From Lysobacterales bacterium (GTDB taxonomy: Bacteria > Pseudomonadota > Gammaproteobacteria > Xanthomonadales > Marinicellaceae): a stretch of DNA of 11,876 nt. The stretch covers positions 1 through 11,876 of the forward strand of contig JALWML010000293.1 in assembly GCA_027083915.1 (NCBI GenBank), read 5' to 3'. Within the stretch, counting starts at the first letter, position 1. Each line of letters begins with the position of its first letter. This document shows, piece by piece, positions 1 through 8,554 of the stretch. Under the pieces are notes generated by a model. That model had not been told where the DNA came from and did not search any database. It saw nothing but the letters and a program-made list of their open reading frames with translations. Position numbers and translations under genes: made by a program.

Positions 1-448
1 GTCCACCGATGACGAATGTTGGGTCAAGCCCGCCAGCAGCAAGAACACTGGCAACCAATGAGGTGGTGGTTGTTTTTCCGTGTGTTCCTGCAACAGCTAT
101 GCCAATCTTAAAACGCATAAGCTCTGCGAGCATTTCAGCGCGGGATAAAATGGACTTGGACATTTCTCGTGCGGCAATTAGCTCAGGGTTATCCTCTTTT
201 ATCGCAGAAGAAATGACCACAACTTTGGTGTTGTTAATGTTTTCTGCACGATGACCAATAAAGACCTTTATTCCCATAGCGCGAAGACGGGCAACGACTT
301 CACCGTCTTGTATGTCAGATCCTGAAACATCAAAACCTAAATTATGTAAGACTTCAGCGATACCACTCATACCACTGCCGCCAATTCCAATCATGTGGAT
401 GGTTCTCATGCGGTTCACAAAACGATTATCTGGAGTTAAATGACTCAT
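1..448 (-). CDS. murC: UDP-N-acetylmuramate--L-alanine ligase MurC, N-terminal part (cut by window edge)
   Basis: MurC adds L-alanine to UDP-MurNAc using ATP, the first amino acid step of the peptidoglycan stem peptide, in the cytoplasm. The 149 visible residues hold the Rossmann-like N-terminal domain with GIGGSGMSGIAEVL (from residue 21) and the central-domain P-loop GTHGKTTT (121-128, Lys125), followed by the family-typical stretch PTFVIGG just before the edge. GTHGKTT, with His in place of Asn, is the usual MurC form and separates it from MurD, MurE and MurF. The start at 448 gives a short leader before GIGGSGM, as in E. coli MurC, and its ATG overlaps the murG TGA as ATGA. Met14 is a possible but less likely start. 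The C-terminal ligase domain lies outside the window. No frameshift is seen. Confidence 0.96.
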   Translation of the reverse strand, partial: MSHLTPDNRFVNRMRTIHMIGIGGSGMSGIAEVLHNLGFDVSGSDIQDGEVVARLRAMGIKVFIGHRAENINNTKVVVISSAIKEDNPELIAAREMSKSILSRAEMLAELMRFKIGIAVAGTHGKTTTTSLVASVLAAGGLDPTFVIGG

Positions 449-1506
449 GCAATCATCTCCAAACACATTTGGGCTACTTTCAAAGCACTTTGTGGTTTGT
501 GCAGTGATTGAGAATTTTTTGCCATGGAATTACGCAACTCTTTATCCTTCACTAAGGTATCTATGTCCTTTTTTAAATTTTCTATTGGGTCTTTTTCTTG
601 CCAAATGTATCCTGCATTATTATCCACAATGTTTTGAGCATTAGATGTCTGGTGGTCATCAACTGCATGAGGGTAGGGCACAAATATAGCAGGTAAGCCA
701 CAAGCATTTATTTCGGCGATGGTTAAAGCACCAGCTCTGGCAATGACAAAATCTGCCCAAGCATATATTTCAGGCATGTTATTGATAAATTCCAATACTT
801 CTACGTTCTCATTGTTTTGGTAATTAGCTACTGTTTCATCGTAATTGTTTTTGCCACATTGATGCTTAACCGATATTTTTTCAGCTGACAACAATGGGTT
901 GAGTAGTTCAGGAATACGCGTATTCAAACTCATGGCTCCTAAAGAACCTCCTACAATAAAGATATTAATCTTATCAGTATCTTTTTTGTGAGCTGTATTT
1001 TTTTCCATATCTTGGCGAACGGGATTTCCCACCCATTGTGAATTATAAAGCCCTTTTAGGTCAAAACCAGTGAGTACTTTTTTAGCCCATTTAGCTAAGT
1101 AACGATTAGTCATGCCGAATTTACTGTTCTGTTCGTGCACAAGTAATGGAATTCTTTTAAATTTCGCAGCTAAACCACCAGGTCCAGCCACATAGCCACC
1201 CATGCTGATAACAGCTTTGACATTTTCCTTTTTAAAGTACTTGCCAGCTTTATGCATGGCTCCAAGTAGTTTGAAAGGCATGGTTATTAAACCTTTGATG
1301 CCTTTGCCACGTAAACCTTTTATCGCTAATAATTTAATAGGAATATTGTGTTCTGCAACAATACGTTCTTCCATTCCGCCGATGGCTCCAAGCCAAACCA
1401 CTTTATGTCCCATTTGAATGAGTTCATTGGCAACAGCAATTCCAGGAAAAATATGACCGCCAGTTCCACCAGCCATTATGGCAATTGTTACACCTGAGCG
1501 ATTCAT
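445..1506 (-). CDS. murG: UDP-GlcNAc:lipid I N-acetylglucosaminyltransferase MurG
   Basis: MurG moves GlcNAc from UDP-GlcNAc onto lipid I to make lipid II, at the cytoplasmic face of the inner membrane. The 353 residues match the family length of about 355. Visible motifs are GGTGGHIFPG near residue 13 (first glycine-rich loop), HEQN at 124-127, GNPVR at 160-164, GGSLGA at 186-191, and the donor-binding stretch ARAGALTIAEINACGLP at 256-272, followed by FVPYPHAVDDHQ. It is a GT-B glycosyltransferase without transmembrane helices. The start at 1506 forms an ATGA overlap with the ftsW stop, and its own TGA overlaps the murC start in the same way, so translation is probably coupled on both sides. 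The usual FQH before the glutamine-rich loop reads YPH here, a mild variation. Confidence 0.97.
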   Translation of the reverse strand: MNRSGVTIAIMAGGTGGHIFPGIAVANELIQMGHKVVWLGAIGGMEERIVAEHNIPIKLLAIKGLRGKGIKGLITMPFKLLGAMHKAGKYFKKENVKAVISMGGYVAGPGGLAAKFKRIPLLVHEQNSKFGMTNRYLAKWAKKVLTGFDLKGLYNSQWVGNPVRQDMEKNTAHKKDTDKINIFIVGGSLGAMSLNTRIPELLNPLLSAEKISVKHQCGKNNYDETVANYQNNENVEVLEFINNMPEIYAWADFVIARAGALTIAEINACGLPAIFVPYPHAVDDHQTSNAQNIVDNNAGYIWQEKDPIENLKKDIDTLVKDKELRNSMAKNSQSLHKPQSALKVAQMCLEMIA

Positions 1507-2693
1507 GTTTCTTGCTCCTGGTATTTGCGAATGGCTTTGATATTATGCATGCGGTTTTCATAACTGACTCGCATGACGATAGCAAGACTCAGTAAGTTCA
1601 TTAAAATAGCGGAACCACCTGATGAAATAAAGGGCAATGTTAAACCTTTAGTAGGTAATAATCCTAAATTTACACCCATACTTAAAAAAGCTTGTAAGGC
1701 TATCCATACCGCAATACCTGAACAGGCAAATGAAGCAAACTCTTTACCATTATTAAAAGCTTCTTTTGAAATAGCAAAAATACGCATGATAAAAATTAAG
1801 TACATGGCAATGAGAAATATTACACCAATAAAGCCCATTTCTTCAGCATAAACAGAAAAGATGAAATCAGTGTGTGCTTCTGGCAGATAAAATAATTTCT
1901 GAACACTACCACCAATACCATTACCTGAAAATTTACCACTACCAATGGCAATAAGTGCTTGGACTAATTGGAAACCACCATCAAATGGATCGGCCCAAGG
2001 ATTTTGAAAACTAATTAAGCGTTGCACACGATAAGGCTCGGCAATGGCAATTAATGCCATAGATGAAGTTGATACAACACCGAGAATAGTTAGGTCTCTG
2101 TATCGGGCTCCAGCAATATAAACCATAAATAAAGTAATCACCAATAACAATACAGCAGAACCAAAGTCAGGTTGTAAAAGCAATAATGCAGCTAACATTA
2201 CAGCAATAAGTAAAGGTTTGATAACCCCAAAAAATTTATTTTGAACACCCTCTTTATGGCGAACAATATAGCCAGCCAAATATACAATCATGGCAAGTTT
2301 TACCGCTTCTACCACTTGAAATCGGGTGAAGCCAAAGTTTATCCAGCGTTGTGCGCCATTGATTTTGACACCAATACCAGGAACCAAAACTAATATTAAC
2401 AAAATAATGGCAATAACAATGAGTATACGACTGAGTTTTTGCATCCAATCTGTTTTCATGGCAAGTATAATGGTACTTAATAACATTCCTATGCCGATGA
2501 AAACTACATGGCGCTTGAGGTAATAAAAAGCATCGTGGTTGTATTTTTCAGCAATGGCAAATGACGAGGATGCCACCATGATGATACCGATAGCAATCAA
2601 GCAACTAGCAGAAACCATCAGCCAGAAGTCAACACCAACTATAAAATAGCTGTTTGAAGTCGTCTTATTTGCTTGTTTAGAAATTAAAGTCAT
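1503..2693 (-). CDS. ftsW: Septal peptidoglycan polymerase FtsW (SEDS family)
   Basis: FtsW is the SEDS-family glycosyltransferase that polymerises lipid II into glycan strands at the septum, working with FtsI. The 396-residue protein is strongly hydrophobic and fits the usual ten membrane segments, starting at about residue 22. Key family motifs are present: QPDFGSA (174-180), then the large periplasmic loop with PEAHTDFIF (271-279), in which Asp276 corresponds to the putative catalytic Asp of E. coli FtsW, and the C-terminal signature GVNLGLLPTKGLTLPFISSGG (340-360). FtsW rather than RodA is favoured by its place in the division cluster. The ATG lies 1 base after the mraY stop (TAA, A, ATG). 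In E. coli murD separates these two genes and here it does not. The stop overlaps the murG start as ATGA. Confidence 0.96.
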   Translation of the reverse strand: MTLISKQANKTTSNSYFIVGVDFWLMVSASCLIAIGIIMVASSSFAIAEKYNHDAFYYLKRHVVFIGIGMLLSTIILAMKTDWMQKLSRILIVIAIILLILVLVPGIGVKINGAQRWINFGFTRFQVVEAVKLAMIVYLAGYIVRHKEGVQNKFFGVIKPLLIAVMLAALLLLQPDFGSAVLLLVITLFMVYIAGARYRDLTILGVVSTSSMALIAIAEPYRVQRLISFQNPWADPFDGGFQLVQALIAIGSGKFSGNGIGGSVQKLFYLPEAHTDFIFSVYAEEMGFIGVIFLIAMYLIFIMRIFAISKEAFNNGKEFASFACSGIAVWIALQAFLSMGVNLGLLPTKGLTLPFISSGGSAILMNLLSLAIVMRVSYENRMHNIKAIRKYQEQET

Positions 2694-2694
2694 T

Positions 2695-3777
2695 TTATCT
2701 AATTTTTAGTGTTGCCAGCCCAATGAGTACAGAAATTAATGCCATAATCCAAAAGCGAACAACCACTTTAGGTTCAGGCCAGCCTTTGAGTTCAAAATGG
2801 TGATGAATGGGAGCCATTTTGAAGATTCTTTTGCCACGTAATTTAAATGAGCCTACCTGCAAAATAACAGAAACAGTCTCCATGACAAATACACCACTCA
2901 TAATAAAAAACACCAGTTCTTGTCGTGTAATAATCGCAACAATACCTAAAGCCCCACCCAAAGATAACGCTCCGACATCGCCCATAAACATTTCTGCAGG
3001 GTAGGTGTTAAACCATAAAAAGCCAAGACCTGCCCCGACAATTGCAGCACAGAAAATTGCCAGTTCACCAGCATCGACAATATAGGGAATAAATAAATAG
3101 TGTGAAAATACCGTGTGACCCGTTAAGTAGGCAATAATACCCAATGCCGAGGCGACTAAGATTACTGGCATAATAACCAAGCCGTCTAAACCGTCGGTTA
3201 AATTTACGGCATTAGAAGAGCCAACCATAACAAAGTAGCCCAATGGTATAACCAACCAACCTAAAGACCAATTCAAATCTTTAACAAAAGGAATGACCAT
3301 TTGCGTGGTTAGGCTGTCATCACCAAAATAAAAAAGATATAACACCGCACTACCACCAAATAGTGACTGCAATAAATACTTCCATTTTGCAGATAATCCA
3401 GCGGAATCTTTTAAAATGAGTTTGCGGTAATCATCTAACCAACCAACCAAGCCAAAACCAAAGAGAACATACATGCAAACCCAGACGTAATTAACACTTA
3501 AATCAGACCATAAAAAGGTTGCTAATAAAATAGCAAAAATAATCAATGCACCACCCATTGTAGGCGTACCTTGTTTGGATAAATGTGATTCAGGACCAAG
3601 AGAACGAACATTTTGACCGATTTGTTTTTGTTGTAATTTGCGAATGAACCAAGGACCAAGCATCAAAGAAAATACCAAAGCAGTAAGAGCGGCCATAATG
3701 GCTCTAAAACTTTGATAGGAAAAGAGATTTAACCAGCTATGGTTGTCCTGAAACTGTTGGGCTAACCATAAAATCAT
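2695..3777 (-). CDS. mraY: Phospho-N-acetylmuramoyl-pentapeptide transferase MraY
   Basis: MraY joins UDP-MurNAc-pentapeptide to undecaprenyl phosphate to give lipid I in the inner membrane. The 360 residues equal the E. coli length, and the protein is polytopic, with ten likely membrane helices. Catalytic-site motifs are visible: DD at 115-116 in GWLDDYRK, NLTDGLDGL at 192-200, FMGDVGALSLGGALG with Asp267, and the HHH motif at 325-327 in MAPIHHHFELKGWPEP. The C-terminus RFWIMALISVLIGLATLKIR is nearly that of E. coli MraY. The start overlaps the murF stop as ATGA. The next gene is ftsW, not murD. Confidence 0.98.
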   Translation of the reverse strand: MILWLAQQFQDNHSWLNLFSYQSFRAIMAALTALVFSLMLGPWFIRKLQQKQIGQNVRSLGPESHLSKQGTPTMGGALIIFAILLATFLWSDLSVNYVWVCMYVLFGFGLVGWLDDYRKLILKDSAGLSAKWKYLLQSLFGGSAVLYLFYFGDDSLTTQMVIPFVKDLNWSLGWLVIPLGYFVMVGSSNAVNLTDGLDGLVIMPVILVASALGIIAYLTGHTVFSHYLFIPYIVDAGELAIFCAAIVGAGLGFLWFNTYPAEMFMGDVGALSLGGALGIVAIITRQELVFFIMSGVFVMETVSVILQVGSFKLRGKRIFKMAPIHHHFELKGWPEPKVVVRFWIMALISVLIGLATLKIR

Positions 3778-5075
3778 GCTGCTTTCTCCGAACTAATAAG
3801 TTTTTCTATTAGGTTTTCAAGTTTCATGCTCCTAGAACCTTTCACTAGGATAGTACCCAGAGAATCCCAGTTCTTTTGCATGTAAGCTGATAGTGAATTA
3901 ATCGAATCAAAATGCTTATCTTCGCAGTTGTGAGCAGAAGATGCATACCTTGAATCATTGCCAATAGTCAATAAGTGAGAAATATTTTTTTCTTTAGCGT
4001 AGTTGCCAATAACGCTATGTAATTTAACAGATTCTTCCCCCAATTCTGCCATGTCGCCTAAAACCAAAGTGGTTGGTGACTCATAACCCGCCAATACATC
4101 AATCGCTGCATGAACAGATTGCGGGTTGGCGTTGTAACTATCATTAATTAGAGTGTTGCCGTTATGTTTGCCTAAATTTTCTAAACGACCGCTTGCAGGT
4201 GAAAAGTTTTCAAGTCCTTTTTGTATATCTGTTGCGCTTATTTCACAAGAATGGGCAATAGCGCTGGCACAGGCGGCATTAATCTGGTTATGTTTTCCTG
4301 CAATGGGTAAATTAATATATTTTATTGAGTCAATCGATACATCGGCATCTTCAGACTCACCAAAACTAATGACATTGCTGATTGTGTTATTATTCCAGAT
4401 AGCAAAATGTTCATCGTCAATTGGCAGCACAGCGCAATCATTTTTTCCTAAAGTTGAGATAATTTGTCCTTTTTCACTAACAATATTCTCAAAAGATCCA
4501 AAACGACCAATATGAGCAGGGGAAACATTAGTTATTACTGCAGTATGAATATCAACAAGCGATACCAACCATGAAATATCACCCAATTTTGCTGCACCCA
4601 TTTCGACCACTGCAAAATCATCGTCAGCTTTTATAGCGCATAAGGTCAGTGGCACTCCTATTTCATTGTTCAAATTACCTTGGGTAGCATAACATTGATT
4701 GGAAACTGACAAAATAGAATGGATCATGTTTTTGACAGTCGTTTTACCATTTGAGCCAGTGATAGCAATGATTTTTGCTTGGCATTGTTTTGCCCAGTTT
4801 TTTGCTAATATTGACAATGCTTTTAAGCTGTCTTCAACAATGAGTTGTGGGCTATTGACGTCTTGTGAGCATGTGACCAGTATCGCAACAGCACCATTAT
4901 CAATGGCTTGTTGGCAATAATCTTCGCCATTAAAGTTTTCGCCTTTTAAAGCAATAAATAATTTACCAGTACAATCACTGCGAGAATCGGTGCTCACTCC
5001 CCGAAACTGAATAGGTTTGCCAATTAAAGTTCCACCTGTTATGGATGTGGCTTGATGGAGGTTCATGCAAATCAT
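3774..5075 (-). CDS. murF: UDP-MurNAc-tripeptide--D-alanyl-D-alanine ligase MurF
   Basis: MurF adds D-Ala-D-Ala to UDP-MurNAc-tripeptide using ATP, the last cytoplasmic step of the precursor. From the ATG at 5075 the protein has 433 residues, slightly shorter than the 452 of E. coli. It shows the N-terminal substrate domain (STDSR, then GKLFIALKGENFNGEDY), the P-loop ITGSNGKTTVKNMI (Lys111), EMGAAKLGDI and NVSPAHIGRFGS in the central domain, and the C-terminal domain with NDSYNANPQS and LGDMAELGEES. The ATG at 5075 is chosen because it makes an ATGA overlap with the murE TGA, as at most other junctions here. A GTG two codons earlier (5081) and an ATG at 5066 are the alternatives. The stop overlaps the mraY start. 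Confidence 0.96.
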   Translation of the reverse strand: MICMNLHQATSITGGTLIGKPIQFRGVSTDSRSDCTGKLFIALKGENFNGEDYCQQAIDNGAVAILVTCSQDVNSPQLIVEDSLKALSILAKNWAKQCQAKIIAITGSNGKTTVKNMIHSILSVSNQCYATQGNLNNEIGVPLTLCAIKADDDFAVVEMGAAKLGDISWLVSLVDIHTAVITNVSPAHIGRFGSFENIVSEKGQIISTLGKNDCAVLPIDDEHFAIWNNNTISNVISFGESEDADVSIDSIKYINLPIAGKHNQINAACASAIAHSCEISATDIQKGLENFSPASGRLENLGKHNGNTLINDSYNANPQSVHAAIDVLAGYESPTTLVLGDMAELGEESVKLHSVIGNYAKEKNISHLLTIGNDSRYASSAHNCEDKHFDSINSLSAYMQKNWDSLGTILVKGSRSMKLENLIEKLISSEKAA

Positions 5076-6562
5076 GCGCACTTCTCCAATTTTTCTTGCA
5101 ACAATTCTTTGGCAACAGTCACATCATCAAAGTCTAGGTATTGACCATTGATTAATTGGTAGGGTTCATGACCTTTTCCTGCTACAAGGATTAAATCATC
5201 AGGATGAGCGTTAGTTATGGCATAGGCTATAGCACCTTTACGGTCATGAATGACAGTTGGTTTCGTGTTCATACCCATTAATATGTCTTTAACGATTTGT
5301 TCATTATCTTCATATCGCGGATTATCGTCAGTTACAATGACCTTGTCTGATAGTGTTTCAGCAATATGTCCCATTTGTGGGCGTTTGCCTTTATCGCGAT
5401 TACCTCCGCAACCAAATACACACCAAATATGGCGAGCATTATGTCGTTTCAATGCCAATAGCACTTGTTTTAATGCATCTGGAGTGTGTGCATAATCAAC
5501 AATCACTAAGGGCGAATCCTTGTGAATTTGGACGCGGTTCATTCTCCCTGGTACAGGTTCAAATTCATTAATTAAAGGAATAATTCTTTCTATTGAATAG
5601 CCCTGTTGCAGTAAAGTACCTATGACAAGCAAAATATTCTCAACATTGAAATGACCAAGTAACTCTGTTGAAACATCGTAGCTTGTATTTTTCCAGTTTA
5701 AGGTAAAATGGATGCCCTCAGGCATGAGTTGTATGTTATTTGCAGTTAAATCGACATCATTGTCTGTAATACTGTAACTTAACTGATTATTTGATGATTC
5801 TTTCAGCCATTTTTTGCCATATTCATCATCGTAATTGATAACTGAATAATCACTTTTATGTTGGGTAAATAGTTTTTTCTTGGCATTGGCATAGTCTTGC
5901 ATTGTTTTGTGGAAGTCTAGGTGGTCACGACTGATATTAGTCATGCACGTACCGACAAGTTGACAACCATTGAGTCTGCCTAAATCCAATCCATGAGAAG
6001 AAGCTTCCAAACTCACATGTGTCACACCTTGTTCAACAAATTGTGCTAGCATTTTTTGTAAGGTTAGTGCATTGGGTGTCGTGTTTGGTTGATCTTGCAT
6101 TTTTTCTAATGTACCAAAACCTAAAGTGCCAATGTAAGCGCCTTTTATGCCAAGTTTTTCCCAAGCTTGTAACATTAACCACGCACTAGATGTTTTACCA
6201 TTGGTGCCTGTTATTGCAACAATATTCAGTTTGCTTGATGGTTGATTATAAAAATGTGAAGCAGCTTCACCTAACTTACTGGCTAAATTTTCAATTTCAA
6301 TAACGGTAATTGATAAGGCTTGTTGACGTGCTTTTGGCTTGGCTTTGTCTTGGTCAACAGATTCTGCCAAAATGGCAGAAGCGCCAGCTCTTTGCACTTG
6401 ATAAGCAAAATCTATACCATGATTTTCTGTGCCGTTTAGTGCAATAAAAATCTGTCCAGGCTTTATTTTTCTACTGTCCAAACATAAGCCTGTCACTTCG
6501 ATACCCAAATCTTGAGACTCTATGCCAAACCATGAAAGTACTGTACTTAAGTCTTTACTCAT
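5072..6562 (-). CDS. murE: UDP-MurNAc-L-Ala-D-Glu--meso-diaminopimelate ligase MurE
   Basis: MurE adds the third residue to the stem peptide. The motif DNPR (413-416) is the one that selects meso-diaminopimelate, so the wall is predicted to be the usual Gram-negative DAP type rather than the lysine type. The 496 residues are the normal length (E. coli 495). Other motifs are the P-loop TGTNGKTS (118-125, Lys123), TTPNALTLQ (161-169), EASSHGL (186-192), the lysine that is carbamylated in this family (Lys228 in YANAKKKLF), DYAHTPDAL (356-364) and AGKGHEPYQ (461-469). The start at 6562 lies within the last 8 bases of ftsI, and the stop overlaps the murF start. Confidence 0.97.
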   Translation of the reverse strand: MSKDLSTVLSWFGIESQDLGIEVTGLCLDSRKIKPGQIFIALNGTENHGIDFAYQVQRAGASAILAESVDQDKAKPKARQQALSITVIEIENLASKLGEAASHFYNQPSSKLNIVAITGTNGKTSSAWLMLQAWEKLGIKGAYIGTLGFGTLEKMQDQPNTTPNALTLQKMLAQFVEQGVTHVSLEASSHGLDLGRLNGCQLVGTCMTNISRDHLDFHKTMQDYANAKKKLFTQHKSDYSVINYDDEYGKKWLKESSNNQLSYSITDNDVDLTANNIQLMPEGIHFTLNWKNTSYDVSTELLGHFNVENILLVIGTLLQQGYSIERIIPLINEFEPVPGRMNRVQIHKDSPLVIVDYAHTPDALKQVLLALKRHNARHIWCVFGCGGNRDKGKRPQMGHIAETLSDKVIVTDDNPRYEDNEQIVKDILMGMNTKPTVIHDRKGAIAYAITNAHPDDLILVAGKGHEPYQLINGQYLDFDDVTVAKELLQEKLEKCA

Positions 6563-8285
6563 GATTGACCACCAACTGATTGTTATCTAATGTGTCATTT
6601 TGTATTTTGGATGGTGAAATATTAAGTAACCTTAAACTATTTTCCATGATGTTCTTAAACACAGGAGCAGCCACATCACCACCTCCGTATTTTTCACCTT
6701 TTGGATCAGTAATACTCACTGCAATAACCAATCTTGGGTTTTCTGCTGGTGCAAAGCCAACAAAACTGGCTATATAATTATCTGTATAACCACCTTTGGC
6801 AGCAATTCGAGCGGTACCTGTTTTTCCAGCAATAGAATAGTTTTCTATCATGGCTTTATGCCCTGTATTGTATTCACTCACAACAGTGGTCAGCATTTGT
6901 GTCACTAATTGAGCTATTTTTGGGTCAATAATGGCTTTATCATCGTTAACAATGCCTTTGATATAAGTTGGCGCACGTAATCGACCGTCATTGGCTATGG
7001 CAGCATAGGCAGTGGCTAATTGCAATGTTGTTACTGAAAAACCATAGCCATAAGCGATAGTGGCTTGTTTAGAATGGCTCCATCTTTTGTAATTGGGTAA
7101 GTTGCCACTTGATTCACCAATGATTTCGCTGTGAGTGTTTGAGCCAAATCCAAAAAGACGCAAAGTATCCCACATGATATTTTTACTTAAGCTTAGTGAA
7201 ATTTTTGCAGCACCGACATTGCTTGATTTATTTAAAAGAGTCTCAAGATTAATTTTACCTAAATCACGGTGATCTCGCACTTTAAATCCATCAACTTCCA
7301 ATACTCCAGGGCTTGTATCAATGATACTGTTCTCATCATATTGCCCGCTAAGTAATCCAGCAATAACGGTAAAGGGTTTGATAACTGAGCCAGGTTCATA
7401 AATATCTTGCAAGGCTCTATTGCGCATACCACTTAATGACTTCTTTGAGATTTTGTTTGGGTTGTAAGAGGGTTGTGAAACCATGGCAAGGACTTGTCCT
7501 GTTGGTATATCCATAATGACCGCCGCACCTTTTGCGGCTTTGTGTTGGTATACGGCAGTTTTTAACTCTTTATAAGCGATATATTGTAATCTTCTGTCAA
7601 TGCTTAAGTGTACATCTTTTCCAGGTTGCGCAGGAACCACTTCTTTAATGTCTTTAATGATATGCCCAAAACGGTCTTGCATGACTTTTTTGCGACCTGA
7701 AGTGCCTGCCAAGTGTTTGTCATAAGTGCTTTCTATGCCTTCTTTGCCTATGTCATTGGCGTCAGTAAACCCAATAAGTTGAGAAATAATTTCTCCCGCT
7801 GGATAAAAACGTTTAAATTCTTTTCTAAATTCAACCCCTGGGATATTGAGACCTCTTAAGGTTTCCGCATCTTGAGGTGGAATACGCCTTTTAATGTAGA
7901 TAAATTTTTTATTCTGTTTATCAACAATAAGGTTTTTAAGTTTTTCAGAATCTAAGTTGAGTGATTCTGCCAATTGTAAAACTCGTGGCATTTGATCAAT
8001 CAATTTATCTGGCTGAATGCCAATAGATACCATGGGTGTGCTGATAGCCAAAGGCTCTCCATTGCGGTCAAAAATCGTTCCGCGTGGCACCATAAGATCT
8101 ATTTCCTTAATTTGGCGCATATTGCCTTGTTTGGCATAAAACTCTTTGCCTTTTATTTGAATAGCAAAAGCTCGTACAGCAATAATAACAAAACACAACA
8201 ATAAGAAAGCACCAACAATAGACATGCGCATATTGATATTCACATTTTTTCTCTTTTTAGATTTGATGGCTTTCTTTTTTATCAT
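6555..8285 (-). CDS. ftsI: Septal peptidoglycan transpeptidase FtsI (penicillin-binding protein 3)
   Basis: FtsI is the class B penicillin-binding protein that crosslinks septal peptidoglycan with FtsW. The 576 residues are close to the 588 of E. coli PBP3. Order: a very basic cytoplasmic tail (residues 1-20, rich in Lys and Arg), one membrane anchor at about 21-43, the dimerisation or pedestal domain beginning at RGTIFDRNGEPLA (68-80), and the transpeptidase domain. The three active-site motifs are intact: SVIK (Ser300 nucleophile, Lys303), SSN (354-356) and KTGT (488-491). No cleavable signal peptide is expected. The start at 8285 overlaps the ftsL stop as ATGA. The position after ftsL and before murE separates it from the elongation enzyme PBP2. 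Confidence 0.97.
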   Translation of the reverse strand: MIKKKAIKSKKRKNVNINMRMSIVGAFLLLCFVIIAVRAFAIQIKGKEFYAKQGNMRQIKEIDLMVPRGTIFDRNGEPLAISTPMVSIGIQPDKLIDQMPRVLQLAESLNLDSEKLKNLIVDKQNKKFIYIKRRIPPQDAETLRGLNIPGVEFRKEFKRFYPAGEIISQLIGFTDANDIGKEGIESTYDKHLAGTSGRKKVMQDRFGHIIKDIKEVVPAQPGKDVHLSIDRRLQYIAYKELKTAVYQHKAAKGAAVIMDIPTGQVLAMVSQPSYNPNKISKKSLSGMRNRALQDIYEPGSVIKPFTVIAGLLSGQYDENSIIDTSPGVLEVDGFKVRDHRDLGKINLETLLNKSSNVGAAKISLSLSKNIMWDTLRLFGFGSNTHSEIIGESSGNLPNYKRWSHSKQATIAYGYGFSVTTLQLATAYAAIANDGRLRAPTYIKGIVNDDKAIIDPKIAQLVTQMLTTVVSEYNTGHKAMIENYSIAGKTGTARIAAKGGYTDNYIASFVGFAPAENPRLVIAVSITDPKGEKYGGGDVAAPVFKNIMENSLRLLNISPSKIQNDTLDNNQLVVNHE

Positions 8286-8554
8286 CTTTTTATGCTTAAA
8301 ATCTGTTCTTTTTCTGGCAATTTCATGCCTAATTGTTTTTTTGCTTGAGCAACAATTGCACTATTGTTGACATAAGTGGATTGCTCTATTTGTAATCGCC
8401 CCCAATCCGCATTTAAATCATTTTCTTCATTGATTAGCTCTTGTAATGCAACAAATTGATTTCTACTTTTATGTTGCAAATAAATATAATTAACAATGAC
8501 AAATAGCGTCAAAATAACTAAAACTATTGTTGTGGCTAGTTGTTTCGTTTTCAT
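8282..8554 (-). CDS. ftsL: Cell division protein FtsL
   Basis: FtsL is a small bitopic divisome protein that forms a complex with FtsB and FtsQ and helps activate FtsWI. The 90-residue product has a short cytoplasmic N-terminus (MKTKQ), a single membrane helix at about residues 7-26 and a periplasmic coiled-coil-like stretch at about 27-70, followed by KKQLGMKLPEKEQILSI, which resembles the conserved FtsL C-terminal pattern A.. LGM..P...Q. FtsL is poorly conserved in sequence, so the call rests on length, topology, that C-terminal pattern and the position between rsmH and ftsI. Both ends form ATGA overlaps with the neighbours. Confidence 0.93.
   Translation of the reverse strand: MKTKQLATTIVLVILTLFVIVNYIYLQHKSRNQFVALQELINEENDLNADWGRLQIEQSTYVNNSAIVAQAKKQLGMKLPEKEQILSIKR

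Noticed and set aside
9..254. Plus-strand open frame of 81 codons opposite murC
   Set aside because: It lies wholly antisense to a well-supported murC and its translation has no recognisable features. The same applies to the other plus-strand frames within the cluster, such as 4153-4515 opposite murF.
5073..5081. GTG at 5081 as the murF start
   Set aside because: An ATG two codons later makes the ATGA overlap with murE seen at most other junctions, so the GTG is less likely, although it cannot be excluded.
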